64,000 nt of DNA from Meira nashicola (lineage: Eukaryota > Basidiomycota > Exobasidiomycetes > Exobasidiales > Brachybasidiaceae), in contig BCJU01000001.1 of the NCBI GenBank assembly GCA_001600355.1, forward strand, positions 331,178-395,177, read 5' to 3'. This document shows positions 41,267-50,830 of the stretch, piece by piece (the stretch's first letter is position 1; each line of letters starts with the position of its first letter). The notes under the pieces were generated by a model that saw nothing but the letters and a program-made list of their open reading frames with translations, was not told where the DNA came from and made no database searches. Made by a program: the position numbers and the translations under genes.

Positions 41267-43735
41267 TTATATATCCGAAGATTCATTATTTCCACCACCA
41301 CCACCTGCATTGCTCGGATGGCTGAGATGACACATCCAAATCCTAGTCTTGTACAATCGAAACAATTCTTTCACTAAATCACGAAAATCGACCCTTTGGG
41401 TTGCAGTATAATAAAATGTCAACTTTCTACGATCCCATTGCATTTCTGCAGCAACGACGCTCATCGGTAATCCACGCTGATTAACTTTTGTAGTACATAA
41501 AGTTAAAGCACGTTCTTCATCTTGTGCTTTTGCATGTAACAAACTTGTATCAGATGGACCTGCTTTTGCAAATAATCTTTTTGGATTAACAGATCTTGTT
41601 AAGCGAGATAATGTCATTGCAGCTGGATGAACGCCATCCGATTGTCCGCCTGCTGCTAATTCTGCTTGATGAGCTAAAAATGTTTGTACTTGATCAACAG
41701 TAATAGAATCATTAATAACAGATCCTAAATCTTTTCCACGATCAGCTTCTACTATCACTAAATCACCTTTACAAATACCTCCTTCTATTTGTCCAACGCT
41801 TCCTGATTGTGATTGTTTAAAGTATAAATCAGTCCTTCCTTGTTTAAATTCGACAATATACAATGGCGTATCGCGTGGTAACATTTGCAAAGGAACACCT
41901 TTACCCAAATCTTGCAAATTCGAAGCTCCGTTATCTTGTGGTCCAGGTCCACTACTTGGAGGAGCTAAAGGTCCTAAAGTGACCAAAGATGCGATAGCAT
42001 GATCAGAAAGCATTCCTGAAAACATTGGACCAAGCGAAGATTTAGAGCTCACGTCAGGCAAAACAGCATCCGTGCCAACTGCCTTGTCTGATGAAGGTCC
42101 AACTTGGAACGAATGAGCTCGAGCAGATAACAAGCGAGGATGTTCGTGACGAGCATCTGAGGTTGTATTTGTCACCGTATTTCGCCGAGATTGTTGTACG
42201 TTAGATGACGAGTAGGCTTGTTGTTCCGTTTCACGTTGTTGTTGTTGAGCAACTTCGTCTAAATTTACACGTAATGCATCAAAATCTGAAGCAAGATCAT
42301 CTTCATCTAAAGCAAGGTTTCCGCCTCCAAACATACGTGAGCCTGCAAAACGTCCAACTGAACTCGTTCTTGATCCTGCAACAGGTCTGGTCACCTCAAA
42401 TCCGATAGCACGTCTTGATCCAGTCAAAGGAGCAGCAGTGATCGAATGACGACGAGAATCCGTTCCACCGCCACCAAACGAAGAATGAGCGTTTTCTTCA
42501 CCGAAAGCACTAAATGATCCTGCGTGCATGGGAGCAGGCACTCCACCAGAATATGAATTGGCCATTCCACTTGTTGTTCTTCCACGATCAAGATCAGGAG
42601 CGATAAAATTTGCAAATGAAGGAGAATTGACTGTAGCTGTATGTTGATTATGGAAGGAGCCAAATGATCCTGGACTTCCTGCTAAACCTGCACTGAAAGG
42701 TCCTGCACCCCAAACTGATGCTGAACGGCTATAATGATCTAATGAATTACCTCCCACACCTTGTAATGCTGCAGCGCTCGAAGTAGAACGATGCCTTTGT
42801 CCTGTGTTGGTAAAAAAGGGACTAGCGCTAGCAGGTGCTTGGAACGAATAAGCCTCTTCTCCTTCAGGTAATCGTTCAAGTCCATGTCTAGCTGCCGTTC
42901 CATCTGGCGATGCAGAGAGAAGGGAAGGTGAAAATGTTTGTGACATTGGCCCATGTCCAATCGCAGATGCTGTATTGATTGACAAAGATCTTTGACCAAG
43001 CTCTGGACGTCCTTCAATAGAGTTACTATTGACCTGATCACCAATTCCCAAACCCATTCTTCCTCCGTTCATTCCGTTGCTTGATAAACTTCGACGTGTG
43101 CTGATCGGTTGATTTAACCAATTGGTCACTCCAGTGCCAAATGTAGAATGCTTTTCGTCAGTAGAAGTAAAGGAAGAAGGTGCAAATGTTTCACTTCCGT
43201 TACCGTTTTGATGTGTTGAGCCTCCCCAAACGGATGTCGTGTTTATGCCTCCGATACGTAAAGGTGATGAATCGCCGTTTTCAACTTCCCAAGGCTTAGA
43301 AAGGTTACGATTTTGACTGCGAGAAGTAGCACTTGTCGATCTGAACAAATTTTCGCTATTTTGATCAAAATTTCCGCCGCCGTTTGGATGCGTGTTCAAT
43401 GAAGAAGCAGAAGAAGGCGAAGAAGAATCGGCAGTGGAAAGATGTTCGGATAAATGAAGTCCTCCACTATTTTGTCGAAAAGAGGAAGGTACAAATCTAC
43501 CACTTCCATTCACAGAACGAATTGGAAGGGCAGTTGCAGCTTCTGAATTTGATCTTTTAGGTGGTTCTCTACTACTTGATCTTCTAGATTCTTTATGAAT
43601 CGGATCTGATTCTTCTACTAAAGATTTTCGCCACTCTTGTTCACTTGCACCGCTTGAAATTGTACTATTTGTATTGTGTGGACTACCAATTTGATCGACA
43701 ATCCTGTCACCGTTGGCAGAAATGGCGATGACCAT
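41267..43735 (-). CDS. PSP1 C-terminal-domain protein
   Basis: An 822-residue protein if it starts at the first in-frame ATG (43735, MVIAISANGDRIVDQ). The frame stays open to 43768, where an attgcag|gttgag could be a splice acceptor, so an extra 5' exon is possible. Residues 1-600 are Ser/Asn/Gly-rich and disordered. The C-terminal domain (about residues 620-800) carries the PSP1 region: PLYIVEFKQGRTDLYF, GDLVIVEADRGKDLGSV, TLCTTKVNQRGLPM and the C-terminal DRRKLTFYYTATQRVDFRDL. Yeast PSP1 suppresses DNA polymerase alpha mutants and the domain is shared with bacterial YaaT-like proteins; its biochemical role is unclear. Confidence 0.88.
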   Translation of the reverse strand: MVIAISANGDRIVDQIGSPHNTNSTISSGASEQEWRKSLVEESDPIHKESRRSSSREPPKRSNSEAATALPIRSVNGSGRFVPSSFRQNSGGLHLSEHLSTADSSSPSSASSLNTHPNGGGNFDQNSENLFRSTSATSRSQNRNLSKPWEVENGDSSPLRIGGINTTSVWGGSTHQNGNGSETFAPSSFTSTDEKHSTFGTGVTNWLNQPISTRRSLSSNGMNGGRMGLGIGDQVNSNSIEGRPELGQRSLSINTASAIGHGPMSQTFSPSLLSASPDGTAARHGLERLPEGEEAYSFQAPASASPFFTNTGQRHRSTSSAAALQGVGGNSLDHYSRSASVWGAGPFSAGLAGSPGSFGSFHNQHTATVNSPSFANFIAPDLDRGRTTSGMANSYSGGVPAPMHAGSFSAFGEENAHSSFGGGGTDSRRHSITAAPLTGSRRAIGFEVTRPVAGSRTSSVGRFAGSRMFGGGNLALDEDDLASDFDALRVNLDEVAQQQQRETEQQAYSSSNVQQSRRNTVTNTTSDARHEHPRLLSARAHSFQVGPSSDKAVGTDAVLPDVSSKSSLGPMFSGMLSDHAIASLVTLGPLAPPSSGPGPQDNGASNLQDLGKGVPLQMLPRDTPLYIVEFKQGRTDLYFKQSQSGSVGQIEGGICKGDLVIVEADRGKDLGSVINDSITVDQVQTFLAHQAELAAGGQSDGVHPAAMTLSRLTRSVNPKRLFAKAGPSDTSLLHAKAQDEERALTLCTTKVNQRGLPMSVVAAEMQWDRRKLTFYYTATQRVDFRDLVKELFRLYKTRIWMCHLSHPSNAGGGGGNNESSDI

Positions 43736-44514
43736 TGCGCGATCGTCGAAAAGAGCCTCAACCTGCAATTATTGTTATTGAAAAAGAAAAGCTTGGATGC
43801 TGTGTACTCTATTTGGACATCGTCGTGTGGCCTAATGTCAACTATTTTGGTCGTGTGATCGTGTCAAATGGATGACGTTTGAGGATACGATTAGCTATAA
43901 CCTATGGATGTAAGAAAGCGAAAGATGATGGAGTGCAGAGAGCAATAAATCAAGAAAAGATGAGGGGAGGAGTGGAGAGGAAAAGTAGCGTAAAGAAATG
44001 AGAAAAGGTTCGCATGCATATGTATATACAGCATTCTTTAACTAAAAAACGCGCAAGTCTGGGGTACATACGCACAAAATTAAAGCGCAAATAAAAAAAA
44101 CATCACTGCCGATTTGCTCTTTGCAAGCATTGAAGGAGTCTAAAAATTTAAAACTCGTTCACAATCGGCGCCACGGATTGATGTAAAGAAACAGTGTGCG
44201 ACAAAAACATAACTTTAAAAAAAGAAAAATAGACTTGTATTCAATTCACCCACTTACAGTGCTAGTGCTAGTTTCCCTTTGTTGCTCACTTTTCTTTTAT
44301 TCTCGTACCAATTCCGTAAATTCAAGGTACATCCTACCCTTTATCTTTTCCCACACTCTTTCGAAAAAAGCTCATTGAAGCAATCTCATGTACTTGACTA
44401 ATTTGATCAGACGACTAGAGCGATAGATTCTGTCAGGACATTCGGCCGTCCGTATTGAAACTGATCGCGGCGCTTCATTTCCGCATCAGACCCACACAAC
44501 ACACTTAGCGTACA

Positions 44515-44521
44515 TAGTCTA
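44515..44521 (+). promoter_or_regulatory. TAGTCTA motif (CATAGTCTAT) abutting TTAGCGTA
   Basis: Copy 780 bp upstream of the PSP1-domain ATG; the two recurrent motifs of this window are adjacent here. Confidence 0.5.
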
Positions 44522-44690
44522 TAGTACTACTGTACTACACCAAGGTATTACCCCAGGATTGGCATTTTTGCACCGCGTTAATCGAGAATAAGGCCGCGGT
44601 CATTTTCATTTTCATAGCTCGCATATCGGATTACGCTGCGCGTGTTTGGCATGCCTTTTGCTTATACAACATGAAGTGTGTTTGGGTGTG

Positions 44691-44697
44691 TAGTCTA
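44691..44697 (+). promoter_or_regulatory. TAGTCTA motif (TGTAGTCTAC)
   Basis: Copy 110 bp beyond the stop-codon side of the DUF218 gene. Confidence 0.45.
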
Positions 44698-44806
44698 CAA
44701 AATTAGTGGAAATCAAAGAGAAGGGTGGAGAAAGGAAGCTCAAAATGATCATTTAAAGATGCCAATAGAAAGAGGAAAAGAGAAAAAATTCAAATTTTCA
44801 TAGATA

Positions 44807-46123
44807 TTAAGGTCTATCAGCATGAACTTCTAACCATCTAGAATCGGGCAAGATCTCGTTTCGATGTTGTTCGCGATATTGTTTTGCTCCTCTTCCCCAT
44901 CCATCGGTAGTGATTCGTAAATCCCATGGTAAACTTAAAGGATAAACGCCTTGCAATCCAGATTGATCGGCAGGACACCAATTCAAAATATCGGCAATCT
45001 CGGGTGCAGAGGAAAAGTAAGGATGGAACCTTCTTGTAGGGTTGCGTTCCAATCTCTTTTGTCGTAATTTGCCATGACATCCATACATATCTCTTTCGAA
45101 CAATGTATATCCCTTTAACTTTTCTCCTTCGTATTGTGCTGTATTGTCACCTTCGTCATCAAATGGAACGTATAAGTATTTACGTTGTCCACGCAAATAG
45201 CCCTTCACTGGCCAACGAACTGCTTTGCTGTGTAATTCATCAAAGCGGGCTTTCTTCATACCGTATCCTACAATCGTGATCCGTTGTGGGTATCGTCCTG
45301 TAAATTCGCGGAAGCGGGCGATACTGAATAAAAGATTCTCAAACGAATCCAATGCAAAATTCTCTGTCGTCATTCGAACGCCTACTAAGCCAGGAGAAGC
45401 TGCTACTCCCGCATTCGATTGTGCTTTTGATCCAACTCTACCCAAAATTTCATCATGTGATGCTGTGATCTTGTTGTGACTTTCCACTCGTTCGGTAAAG
45501 TTGAATCCTGGCAAAACGGGCAACGAAAGATCGGAAGAGATGGCTAATGCCAGCAAACTTTCTGCCTCTGTTTGCAATGATGTAGTTCTCGTTTGACCTC
45601 CGCTAAAGATGAGTAAAGCAGTGGGGTCGGCATCTGCAATTTCAACACCTTTTTGAATTTGTTTCCAAAACGTTTTAGTGCTTCCACCTCTCTGGTATGG
45701 TTCCAAGATCCAACTCTCATCGTTGAAACGATCTTTAAAGTCATTTCCTGCCCAAATTGCATGACCAGGAACGAGAACCATATGATTCAATTTATCAATA
45801 CCTTTTGGCGGACTTGGAACGGAATCGCTTAACATCGAAGGTGTCAATCCGTGGAATGATTGCCAAGTTCCAAAGCCAGGTGGAGGAATATAATGTCTGC
45901 CAAACAATAGAAATCTCATATTCATCAAGATTGATAAAGTTGCGATACCCAACAATAACGCTATTCCAAGATTTGTCACTCTAGATCTTGCTGCTAATCG
46001 TTCACGCAATGTTCCCAATGCAGATCCGGGTCCATGAGCTGAATTTCCATTTAATGCCAAAGAGATGCCAGATTTGCGTGATCCGTTACCGGAGAGCACC
46101 GATGTAGGCGCTCTAGGAATCAT
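44807..46123 (-). CDS. DUF218-type single-pass membrane protein
   Basis: A 438-residue protein. A hydrophobic segment at about 50-67 (TNLGIALLLGIATLSILM) after a basic N-terminus predicts a type II membrane anchor. The globular domain has DUF218/YdcF-like blocks: NHMVLVPGHAIWAG, ALLIFSGGQTR, EAESLLALA, ALDSFENLLFSIARFREFTG and RITIVGYGMKKARFDEL. Conserved fungal proteins of this kind are predicted to be intracellular membrane proteins with an unknown reaction; the bacterial relatives were linked to envelope biology. It diverges from a hypothetical gene with a 750-bp promoter region. Confidence 0.82.
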   Translation of the reverse strand: MIPRAPTSVLSGNGSRKSGISLALNGNSAHGPGSALGTLRERLAARSRVTNLGIALLLGIATLSILMNMRFLLFGRHYIPPPGFGTWQSFHGLTPSMLSDSVPSPPKGIDKLNHMVLVPGHAIWAGNDFKDRFNDESWILEPYQRGGSTKTFWKQIQKGVEIADADPTALLIFSGGQTRTTSLQTEAESLLALAISSDLSLPVLPGFNFTERVESHNKITASHDEILGRVGSKAQSNAGVAASPGLVGVRMTTENFALDSFENLLFSIARFREFTGRYPQRITIVGYGMKKARFDELHSKAVRWPVKGYLRGQRKYLYVPFDDEGDNTAQYEGEKLKGYTLFERDMYGCHGKLRQKRLERNPTRRFHPYFSSAPEIADILNWCPADQSGLQGVYPLSLPWDLRITTDGWGRGAKQYREQHRNEILPDSRWLEVHADRP

Positions 46124-46873
46124 GTTGTAGCAAGTTCGTGATAGTTTATGAATTCAAGAGGTGAATGTTTTCCTTTTTTTTCTGTTGATATGTTGACGCC
46201 GTGCTGAGAAGTTGTCCAGCAAACAAACGTGTATCCACACTTTTACCAATCTCTACAATTACCTTTTCCAAACGGTCTGCTACTTTTGCGGATGGTATGG
46301 CTGAGGAGGATTTCTCCGGAGCGTATGACGGATGAAAAAGGTAAAGGTTGATCTTCCGAATTTTTGACAGAAGCTAGTAAACTTGAGTTGCAGACAATGG
46401 TCCGATAAGCGGTGTAGTGGCAGCCGACAAGTTTGAATAATTATTAAATACAAACTATTTGGCTTGCATATACAATTTGAAACGCCAAAAGATGCACACG
46501 CATTAGTTCTATCTGTTTCTATTCATAGAGTGCTACCGGCAGGTTTAGCGATACGCCTGGGAAAAGGTAGGAAAGGCAGCGGTGTGCGCTGGGCATTGCC
46601 CTGCGCAACATAAGGCACTTGCAACTCATGCACTCACTACTCGAACACAGGCCTCTCCCGTACTGATCCCGTGTCTAAATCTTGTCCAAAAGTGCATGTG
46701 TTGGTATCCCACATATACCCATACTTAGATTTGCTTTAATATCGAAGATCCACAAGTTGATACTCTTTAAGCCATCATCTACAAGAACGAGACCACCGAC
46801 TATGTGTTTACGGTGAGATGGGAGCTTCAATGCATTGAAGCCATAACGCACAGTTGTTTTTTATATTAAAATA
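46124..46873. promoter_or_regulatory. Divergent promoter region, DUF218 gene / hypothetical gene
   Basis: About 750 bp without a credible ORF. GACTATG at 46798-46804 (CATAGTC on the minus strand) is a partial match of the recurrent motif, 70 bp before the + strand ATG. Confidence 0.4.
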
Positions 46874-48943
46874 ATGCCTCGTGCTGGCACTGGGCCGATC
46901 ACAATGTCAGAAGAAGCGACAACCTTGACACATTCATCTTTCGCAGGAGGAAGAGGTAGTGAATATGACATTCATCGCAGTCCATCTTCATCATCTATGG
47001 AAAGATCATCAAGTCGTTTCACCACAAATGTATCAGATTTTCAACTACCTCTAAGGACTGGACCAATTGCGAATACAAACACAACTCCGATTGTTCGAAA
47101 TGATGGAGAATTTGGGGTCAGCTCTACTACGCTTCCTTTGCTAAGAAGAGCGGCAGCAGCTGCCGCTTTTGCAAATGCCAATAGCCGATCACGACTGCGG
47201 AGAGGTAGCATGCTTGGTAGAGAAGTGCCAAAGGATGAAGGATTGACGAGCAGCGAAGAGGATGAAGATATGAGTGCACCTGTCGACAAAAGTCCTTCGC
47301 CAAACAATGATTCTGCTTTCCTTCATAAAAATGCACAATCAGATCAGGATACTCTAGATGATGATATGCAAATCGAAACTGGAGATGTATCATTAGAAAA
47401 TGTCAAATTGGAAAGTCGTTCGCGACCTAGTACTCCACCTCCCCATATCTCTTCGGGCACAACTTCGGATAGCCCTGGAACACCATTTGAGCTTGGAAAA
47501 GCCGCTCGAGGTGGAGCAACAAGAAGAGGCGCAGGTCGTAGCAGAGGTAACCAAGGTTTTCGTGATAGAGGTGTTCAGCGAGTTGCAGCATCTTTGCGAG
47601 ATGAGGCACGTCCATCAGATAGCGAAATTGCTTCAGAAGCTAAACTTCAAAGAAAGCTTGCACCGGAAAGTGAATCTATCACGCCCAATACTCCTAGATT
47701 ATTAGCCGTTGGTGCTCGTTCACCTGTCGCTTTACGAAAACAACAATCATCCTCTACGGCAGGACAGGCTAGCAATAGCGCTCAAGCATTTGATGATGAT
47801 GATCTTATGTTTCATGATCATTTCGATCCGTACGATGGTGCTGATTCTAGTGACGATGAAGATTTTAGCTCAGCTTCTGCAGCGAAAGTTGGTCATACTT
47901 CCAGTCTCGCAAACGTTTCGAACGAAGAAGAGAGTGAAGTTCAACAATATGCAGATGCAATTGCGATTCCAGGTGCTGCAACTTCGCAAAGAGAGAAACT
48001 CTGGCTTGGCTTTCGTGAATCGACTCCTGTTATTGGGTTACGTGCATCTCCTGGATCTGAAAGAGTTCTTGGAAAAGGTCGTCCGATGCCGATGAGCGGT
48101 CCAGGTAATGGTCTATCTTCTTCTTATGGATCGCCTTCTTTGGATACAGCAATGGATGCAGAACATTTTGTTAGCGCACCGATGCGACCTGGTCTAACGA
48201 TGGCATCTCCAAGTTTATGGGGAAAGACAACAAAACGAAAACATGAAGCAGATCGTTACGAGCCATATTCTGCTTCTTTGCACAAACGAAGAGCAGTTTC
48301 ACCCACTACAATCGCATCAGCAGGAACGGGTAGTGGAGCAGGACATTCGATCGCAGCGGCTGCTGCTGTCACTGCTGCAGCATGGCAAAGGCAGAGAGCA
48401 CGTTCAAGTACACCTACAACGACAGCACAATCACCACTGCTGCAAGCTATCTCTCAGCAACAGTCACCTTTGCTTACTATTCAAACAAACAATACTATGG
48501 GCTATTTCAACAATTTGCCTATGCCAACTCCACTTTCGATACCTTCTCCAACCTTATCGGTTACAAGGGCAATGTCTGGAACAATGAATGGAGTAGGAGG
48601 ATATTTAGGAGCAAATGCACAATCATTATCCAAGAGTTTACCGCTTGGAGTAAGCAATAATGCAGCACGTATGAACGTGACGAATTCTAATGGGTCAACA
48701 ATCAATGCATCAGAAAGTCCATCGTCTACAAGACCTTCTACACCAACAAATATTCCTCTGCCTGCAACACGAGCGGGAACAACAACTAATGGAGGAGGAA
48801 GTGGACCAGGATATGGAAGCGGTGCTTTGGGTTTAAGCTTAGGGAGTGGAACGAGCAAAAAGTTTAAGCAAGAACAAGAAGAACAAGAGGAACAAGAAGA
48901 TATGCTTGATGATGTTAATGCGATTCGATTGGGTGAGAAGTGA
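46874..48943 (+). CDS. Hypothetical low-complexity, probably nuclear protein
   Basis: A 689-residue single-exon protein rich in Ser, Ala, Gly and Thr. Acidic patches (TSSEEDEDMS near 125, DDDDLMFHDHFDPYDGADSS near 315) alternate with basic RG-type sequence (RGGATRRGAGRSRGNQGFRD near 217). One segment looks more constrained: TTKRKHEADRYEPYSASLHK followed by RRAVSP, at about residues 455-480, with a plausible bipartite nuclear signal. The C-terminus ends in a KFKQEQEEQEEQEDM repeat. Several TP/SP sites could be CDK targets. I cannot assign a family; a disordered transcriptional or cell-cycle regulator is a guess from composition only. Confidence 0.65.
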   Translation: MPRAGTGPITMSEEATTLTHSSFAGGRGSEYDIHRSPSSSSMERSSSRFTTNVSDFQLPLRTGPIANTNTTPIVRNDGEFGVSSTTLPLLRRAAAAAAFANANSRSRLRRGSMLGREVPKDEGLTSSEEDEDMSAPVDKSPSPNNDSAFLHKNAQSDQDTLDDDMQIETGDVSLENVKLESRSRPSTPPPHISSGTTSDSPGTPFELGKAARGGATRRGAGRSRGNQGFRDRGVQRVAASLRDEARPSDSEIASEAKLQRKLAPESESITPNTPRLLAVGARSPVALRKQQSSSTAGQASNSAQAFDDDDLMFHDHFDPYDGADSSDDEDFSSASAAKVGHTSSLANVSNEEESEVQQYADAIAIPGAATSQREKLWLGFRESTPVIGLRASPGSERVLGKGRPMPMSGPGNGLSSSYGSPSLDTAMDAEHFVSAPMRPGLTMASPSLWGKTTKRKHEADRYEPYSASLHKRRAVSPTTIASAGTGSGAGHSIAAAAAVTAAAWQRQRARSSTPTTTAQSPLLQAISQQQSPLLTIQTNNTMGYFNNLPMPTPLSIPSPTLSVTRAMSGTMNGVGGYLGANAQSLSKSLPLGVSNNAARMNVTNSNGSTINASESPSSTRPSTPTNIPLPATRAGTTTNGGGSGPGYGSGALGLSLGSGTSKKFKQEQEEQEEQEDMLDDVNAIRLGEK

Positions 48944-49083
48944 AGGGGATTGAGTTGTAATGTATTATGTGTAAATTATTGTAATTATAAGTCAATCATT
49001 ATCATTAAGGAGAACATAAGCGATTGAATTGATTGAATACAGAATGCTATAAAAATACAGAATTAAATTTCAAAAAAGCGATG

Positions 49084-49653
49084 CTAATCGACGAATAGAC
49101 GAAGTTTGAAACCTGAATCGGGAAAGCCTACGTAAATGCCATCTTGAAAAATATTTTGTAACCGATTACGCCAAGAATCGGAGATGTCTGGTTTATTGGA
49201 ACGGAAAAAGTTTAAAGATTGTGAATTTTGTGTTGATTTATCTTCCCACCAGGATCGTAGATGAGTTTGAGATAATCTTCTTGTTGGAGCACTCCACCAA
49301 CCTAGATTAGGAATATGAAGATCGTTTTGTTGTTGTTGTTCTGGATAAGATTGATTAGAGATGAATCCATTTGACAATCCTATCCAACATGAAGATGGTT
49401 GAATTAAATCTTGTTGCGATGAAGAAGTATTGTTTAGATTTGTTGTTGTATGTTGAACAACTTCTCCTGTTTGATTAGATGAGAATGAAAATAAAGCACA
49501 AGTACTAAACATTAATCCAAGTATGATAACAGCACAATATGCGCATGGTTTCGTTCGAATAGCATATGTTGCCACAAACAAAATCATCATGATTGGCGAA
49601 ACTGCCGGTAAAGGCAATAGAAATAATGGCAACCACCATCGCAAGCAATGCAT
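49084..49653 (-). CDS. Hypothetical small membrane protein
   Basis: A 189-residue protein. Two adjacent hydrophobic segments occupy about residues 5-30 (WWLPLFLLPLPAVSPIMMIL) and 40-58 (AVIILGLMFSTCALFSF). The remaining 130 residues are polar, Asn/Gln-rich, with repeated Trp (NLGWWSAPTRRL, SWWEDKS) and several N-x-S/T sites. The first segment may act as a signal anchor. No family recognised. Support comes from the ATG-started frame, the plausible membrane topology and its position facing a divergent promoter with a TAGTCTA motif. Its 3' end converges on the preceding gene with 140 bp between stops. Confidence 0.5.
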   Translation of the reverse strand: MHCLRWWLPLFLLPLPAVSPIMMILFVATYAIRTKPCAYCAVIILGLMFSTCALFSFSSNQTGEVVQHTTTNLNNTSSSQQDLIQPSSCWIGLSNGFISNQSYPEQQQQNDLHIPNLGWWSAPTRRLSQTHLRSWWEDKSTQNSQSLNFFRSNKPDISDSWRNRLQNIFQDGIYVGFPDSGFKLRLFVD

Positions 49654-49779
49654 CTTTTTTTGGTAGTGCCTTGTGTCGTTGGTGTGTTGGTATTCTGTTA
49701 ACTCTTCAAGTTGAGCTTAATCTTTGTGTTAGAGCCTCGAGCCAAAATTGTATTTGTGTGCTTTGCATTCATGCATACA

Positions 49780-49786
49780 TAGACTA
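49780..49786 (-). promoter_or_regulatory. TAGTCTA motif (TGTAGTCTAT)
   Basis: Copy 127 bp upstream of the minus-strand membrane protein ATG. Confidence 0.5.
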
Positions 49787-49871
49787 CACGTGAAGGTGAA
49801 ACTGCAAAACACGCCATATTCTTCAACAGCCTTTCTTCTTTTATTCTTTTTTTTTGTGAAAGCTAAACATG

Positions 49872-49878
49872 TAGTCTA
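49872..49878 (+). promoter_or_regulatory. TAGTCTA motif (TGTAGTCTAC)
   Basis: Copy 274 bp upstream of the MAPEG ATG. Confidence 0.5.
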
Positions 49879-50151
49879 CACACGCACAGTACGCTAACGT
49901 TCGTTATACATAGATGTGGAGCAGGGTTGAGAAGAAAATCGAGCGAAAGATGAGTACGGATGCGGGGGAGTTGTGAATTTCGGTTCAAGATGATGGCCGA
50001 AGCGGTTTGATTTCATATGTACCAAAACAGAGAATGCATTGCATATAATCAATAATTCATCCATTCAATCAAGTCCGGTGCATGTTTCGTTCCTTCTTCT
50101 TCTAAACCATCATTTCTCAATTCACAATCAAATTGCAAAAAAGAAACAAAA

Positions 50152-50736
50152 ATGGTACTTTCATTCATTCAAGATGTTATCAGTGGAAAGGCAAATATGG
50201 CCATCGCTTCTTTGCCATTAGAATTATTATTAGCAGCAATTCCACATTGGCATACAATTTATATTGCACAATCCAAAAGAGTTCAAGGCGGTTGGGGAAA
50301 TGAAAATCCGCGTGCTTGGGTTGCAAGATTGAACTCTAAAGCAGCTCAAGGAAAAAAGTTGACAGATTTGGAAGAATACATCTTACGTGGTCAATCTGCT
50401 CAACAAAACGGTTTCGAATGGTTCTCTGTTTGGGCTGCTGCAGTTGTGAGTTTTATGATCAAAAGTTGAAACCCATTGATCTTATTTAACATACTGACAA
50501 TTCTCTTCCATCATCTTTATGTCCCATTCCAGATCCTCGGTACCATTGCCAAATTGCCAAAAGAACAACTTAACCTTTACACAATCATTCACATTGCTGC
50601 ACGTATTGTCTACTACTACCTCTACTTGGCAATGGGCAAACGTGCTGGAAGCTTTTTGCGCACTGCAGCTTTCCAAGTTACCATCATTCCCGCAATTATC
50701 ATCTTCTTCAAATCTGCTCGCGCTTTGGCTTTGTAA
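50152..50736 (+). CDS. MAPEG-family membrane protein (one intron)
   Basis: Predicted join 50152..50445 and 50533..50736, giving 165 residues. The 87-bp intron (gtgagt...ttccag, with an actgac branch site) is phase 0. The family pattern is clear: an N-terminal helix (SLPLELLLAAIPHWHTIYIA), a polar loop GGWGNENPRAWVARLNSKAA, the RGQSAQQNGFEWFSVWAAAV helix after the Arg-rich turn, and two further membrane helices (LYTIIHIAARIVYYYLYLAM; FQVTIIPAIIIFFKSARALA). MAPEG proteins are trimeric ER membrane enzymes related to microsomal glutathione transferase and eicosanoid synthases; the fungal substrate is unknown. Confidence 0.85.
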
Positions 50737-50830
50737 TCAGATCTATGCAATTCAATTGAAATCAATTCAAAATTTGAACTTTTGCCTGGAATAACATGTT
50801 ACATTAAGATACAATGATACTACGTGTGAC

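Larger units (their letters stand above)
43736..44806. promoter_or_regulatory. Upstream region of the PSP1-domain gene
   Basis: About 1 kb holding two TAGTCTA motifs (44515, 44691), two TAGCGTA motifs (43986, 44506) and an AT-rich stretch. TTAGCGTA at 44505-44512 directly abuts CATAGTCTA at 44513-44521. The small + strand frame at 44196-44378 is not credible. Confidence 0.5.
49654..50151. promoter_or_regulatory. Divergent promoter region, membrane protein / MAPEG gene
   Basis: Carries two TAGTCTA motifs in opposite orientation (49780-49786 minus, 49872-49878 plus) and TTAGCGTA on the minus strand (49890-49897), all within 120 bp. Confidence 0.55.
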
